64,000 bases of DNA. It comes from Streptomyces viridochromogenes DSM 40736 (GTDB lineage: Bacteria; Actinomycetota; Actinomycetes; Streptomycetales; Streptomycetaceae). The stretch lies in assembly GCF_000158955.1 (NCBI RefSeq), contig NZ_GG657757.1, positions 1,153,108 to 1,217,107 of the forward strand, written 5' to 3'. The notes beneath the pieces were generated by a model. The model was not told the DNA's origin. It was given only the letters and a program-made list of their open reading frames with translations, and searched no databases. How positions within the stretch are numbered: position 1 is the stretch's first letter; each line of letters begins with the position of its first letter. Positions 63,400 through 64,000 of the stretch are shown piece by piece. The position numbers and the translations under genes are program-made.

Positions 63400-64000
63400 C
63401 GCTTCTCCCGTCCGGGCCGTCCTCGTCCGGGAGCGCTTCCAGTTCCGTGTCGGCGAGTGCCTCCAGTTCCGCGAGGAGCCGTTCCGTGGCCGCGCTGTCC
63501 GTGGCCGCCTGCGCGGTGACCACCGCGAGGGCGAAGTCGCGCAGGACGGGGTGTTCGAACGCGAGGCTTACGGGCAGGTCCACCCCGAAGGCCGTCGACG
63601 CACGGCCGGTCATGCGGGCGGCCAGCAGCGAGTGGCCGCCGATCTCGAAGAAGTTGTCGTCGCCGCCGACCTCGCCCGCGCCCAGCAGCTCGGCCCAGAT
63701 GCCGGCCAGTTCGCGTTCCGCGGGGGTCCCGGGCGCGGCGCCCCGGCCGGACCGCGGCTGTTCGCCGGCCGCCGGGTCGGGCAGGGCCTTGCGGTCCGTC
63801 TTGCCGCTCGGCGTCAGCGGGACCCGGTCGAGGGTGACGTAGGAGCTCGGCCGCATGTAGGCGGGAAGCCGGGCGGCGGCCAGCTCCCGCAGTGTCGTGC
63901 GGAGTTGCTCGTCCCGGCCCGGCCGGGCCGGGCGCACGTAGGCGACGAGCCGCCGGTCCTGCGGGCCGGTGCCCCGGACGTCGACGACGACGTCGGCCAC
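63392..64000 (-). CDS. non-ribosomal peptide synthetase, C-terminal part (A end and carrier), cut by window edge
   Basis: The last 202 residues of an NRPS whose start lies beyond 64000. The visible part begins at the A9 region ('RRLVAYVRPA'), has A10 'PSGKTDRKALPDP' and a carrier domain 'NFFEIGGHSLLAARMTG'. It then has a ~40-residue acidic tail and a TGA at 63392. No thioesterase domain follows. It is the second Ala module of PTT (PhsB or PhsC). Confidence 0.88.
   Translation of the reverse strand: MADVVVDVRGTGPQDRRLVAYVRPARPGRDEQLRTTLRELAAARLPAYMRPSSYVTLDRVPLTPSGKTDRKALPDPAAGEQPRSGRGAAPGTPAERELAGIWAELLGAGEVGGDDNFFEIGGHSLLAARMTGRASTAFGVDLPVSLAFEHPVLRDFALAVVTAQAATDSAATERLLAELEALADTELEALPDEDGPDGRSGE

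Overview
The window is high-GC actinobacterial DNA with dense genes, ATGA/GTGA gene overlaps and many GTG starts. It looks like Streptomyces. The gene at 38844-39395 encodes a protein that, from memory, matches the phosphinothricin acetyltransferase PAT of Streptomyces viridochromogenes. The gene at 53045-54376 likewise matches the 443-residue hydroxyethylphosphonate dioxygenase of that species. I therefore read the window as S. viridochromogenes or a very close relative. No database search was run.

Region A (1-12696, + strand) is the left part of a small modular biosynthetic cluster that starts before the window. It encodes a thioesterase-like protein (partial), an adenylation-carrier (A-T) protein with a proline-like code, a type II thioesterase, an MFS exporter, and an A-T protein with the threonine code. 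These are followed by a SyrB2-type non-haem iron halogenase, a SyrC/CmaE-type aminoacyl shuttle with a Cys nucleophile, an FkbM methyltransferase-carrier protein built from leftover A-domain pieces, an acyl-CoA-dehydrogenase-like flavoprotein and a cation/proton antiporter. Most genes overlap by 4 bases. The simplest reading is that L-Thr is loaded, chlorinated to 4-chloro-Thr on the carrier, moved by the shuttle to the second carrier and perhaps O-methylated. A second amino acid (Pro-like) may be oxidised by the flavoprotein. This is the part I cannot match to a named cluster.

Region B (about 12.7-34 kb) is ordinary chromosome: YjbQ, a flavin monooxygenase, an MltG-like protein, a MarR/ABC exporter pair, a dicarboxylate symporter, a secreted PNGase A-like protein, a heterodimeric ABC exporter, DUF5709, ribosomal protein L31 type B, a membrane hydrolase, a Ski2-like helicase, TesB, a DMT transporter, an Fpg/Nei glycosylase, and a divergent XRE-cupin regulator / MFS pair.

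Region C (33935-64000, all - strand) is most of the phosphinothricin tripeptide (PTT, bialaphos) cluster, read right to left: NRPS end (partial), OPT transporter, C-A-T NRPS, pmi, phpC, phpD, phpE, ppm, ppd, phpF, phpG, phpH, phpI, phpJ, phpK, pms, phsA, pat, dea, two thioesterases, an MHS-type transporter and a LuxR-type activator. PEP becomes phosphonopyruvate (Ppm), phosphonoacetaldehyde (Ppd), hydroxyethylphosphonate (PhpC) and hydroxymethylphosphonate (PhpD). It is then oxidised to phosphonoformate (PhpE/PhpJ), activated with CMP (PhpF) and turned into carboxyphosphonoenolpyruvate (PhpH) and phosphinopyruvate (PhpI). A TCA-like branch (Pms, Pmi) gives demethylphosphinothricin. Pat acetylates it, PhsA and the two C-A-T NRPSs build the tripeptide, PhpK methylates phosphorus, and Dea removes the acetyl group. 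In-frame TTA (bldA) codons occur in the activator, phsA and phpH. The PTT system is described already; what may be new are the region A cluster and several active-site or gene-structure oddities listed as findings.
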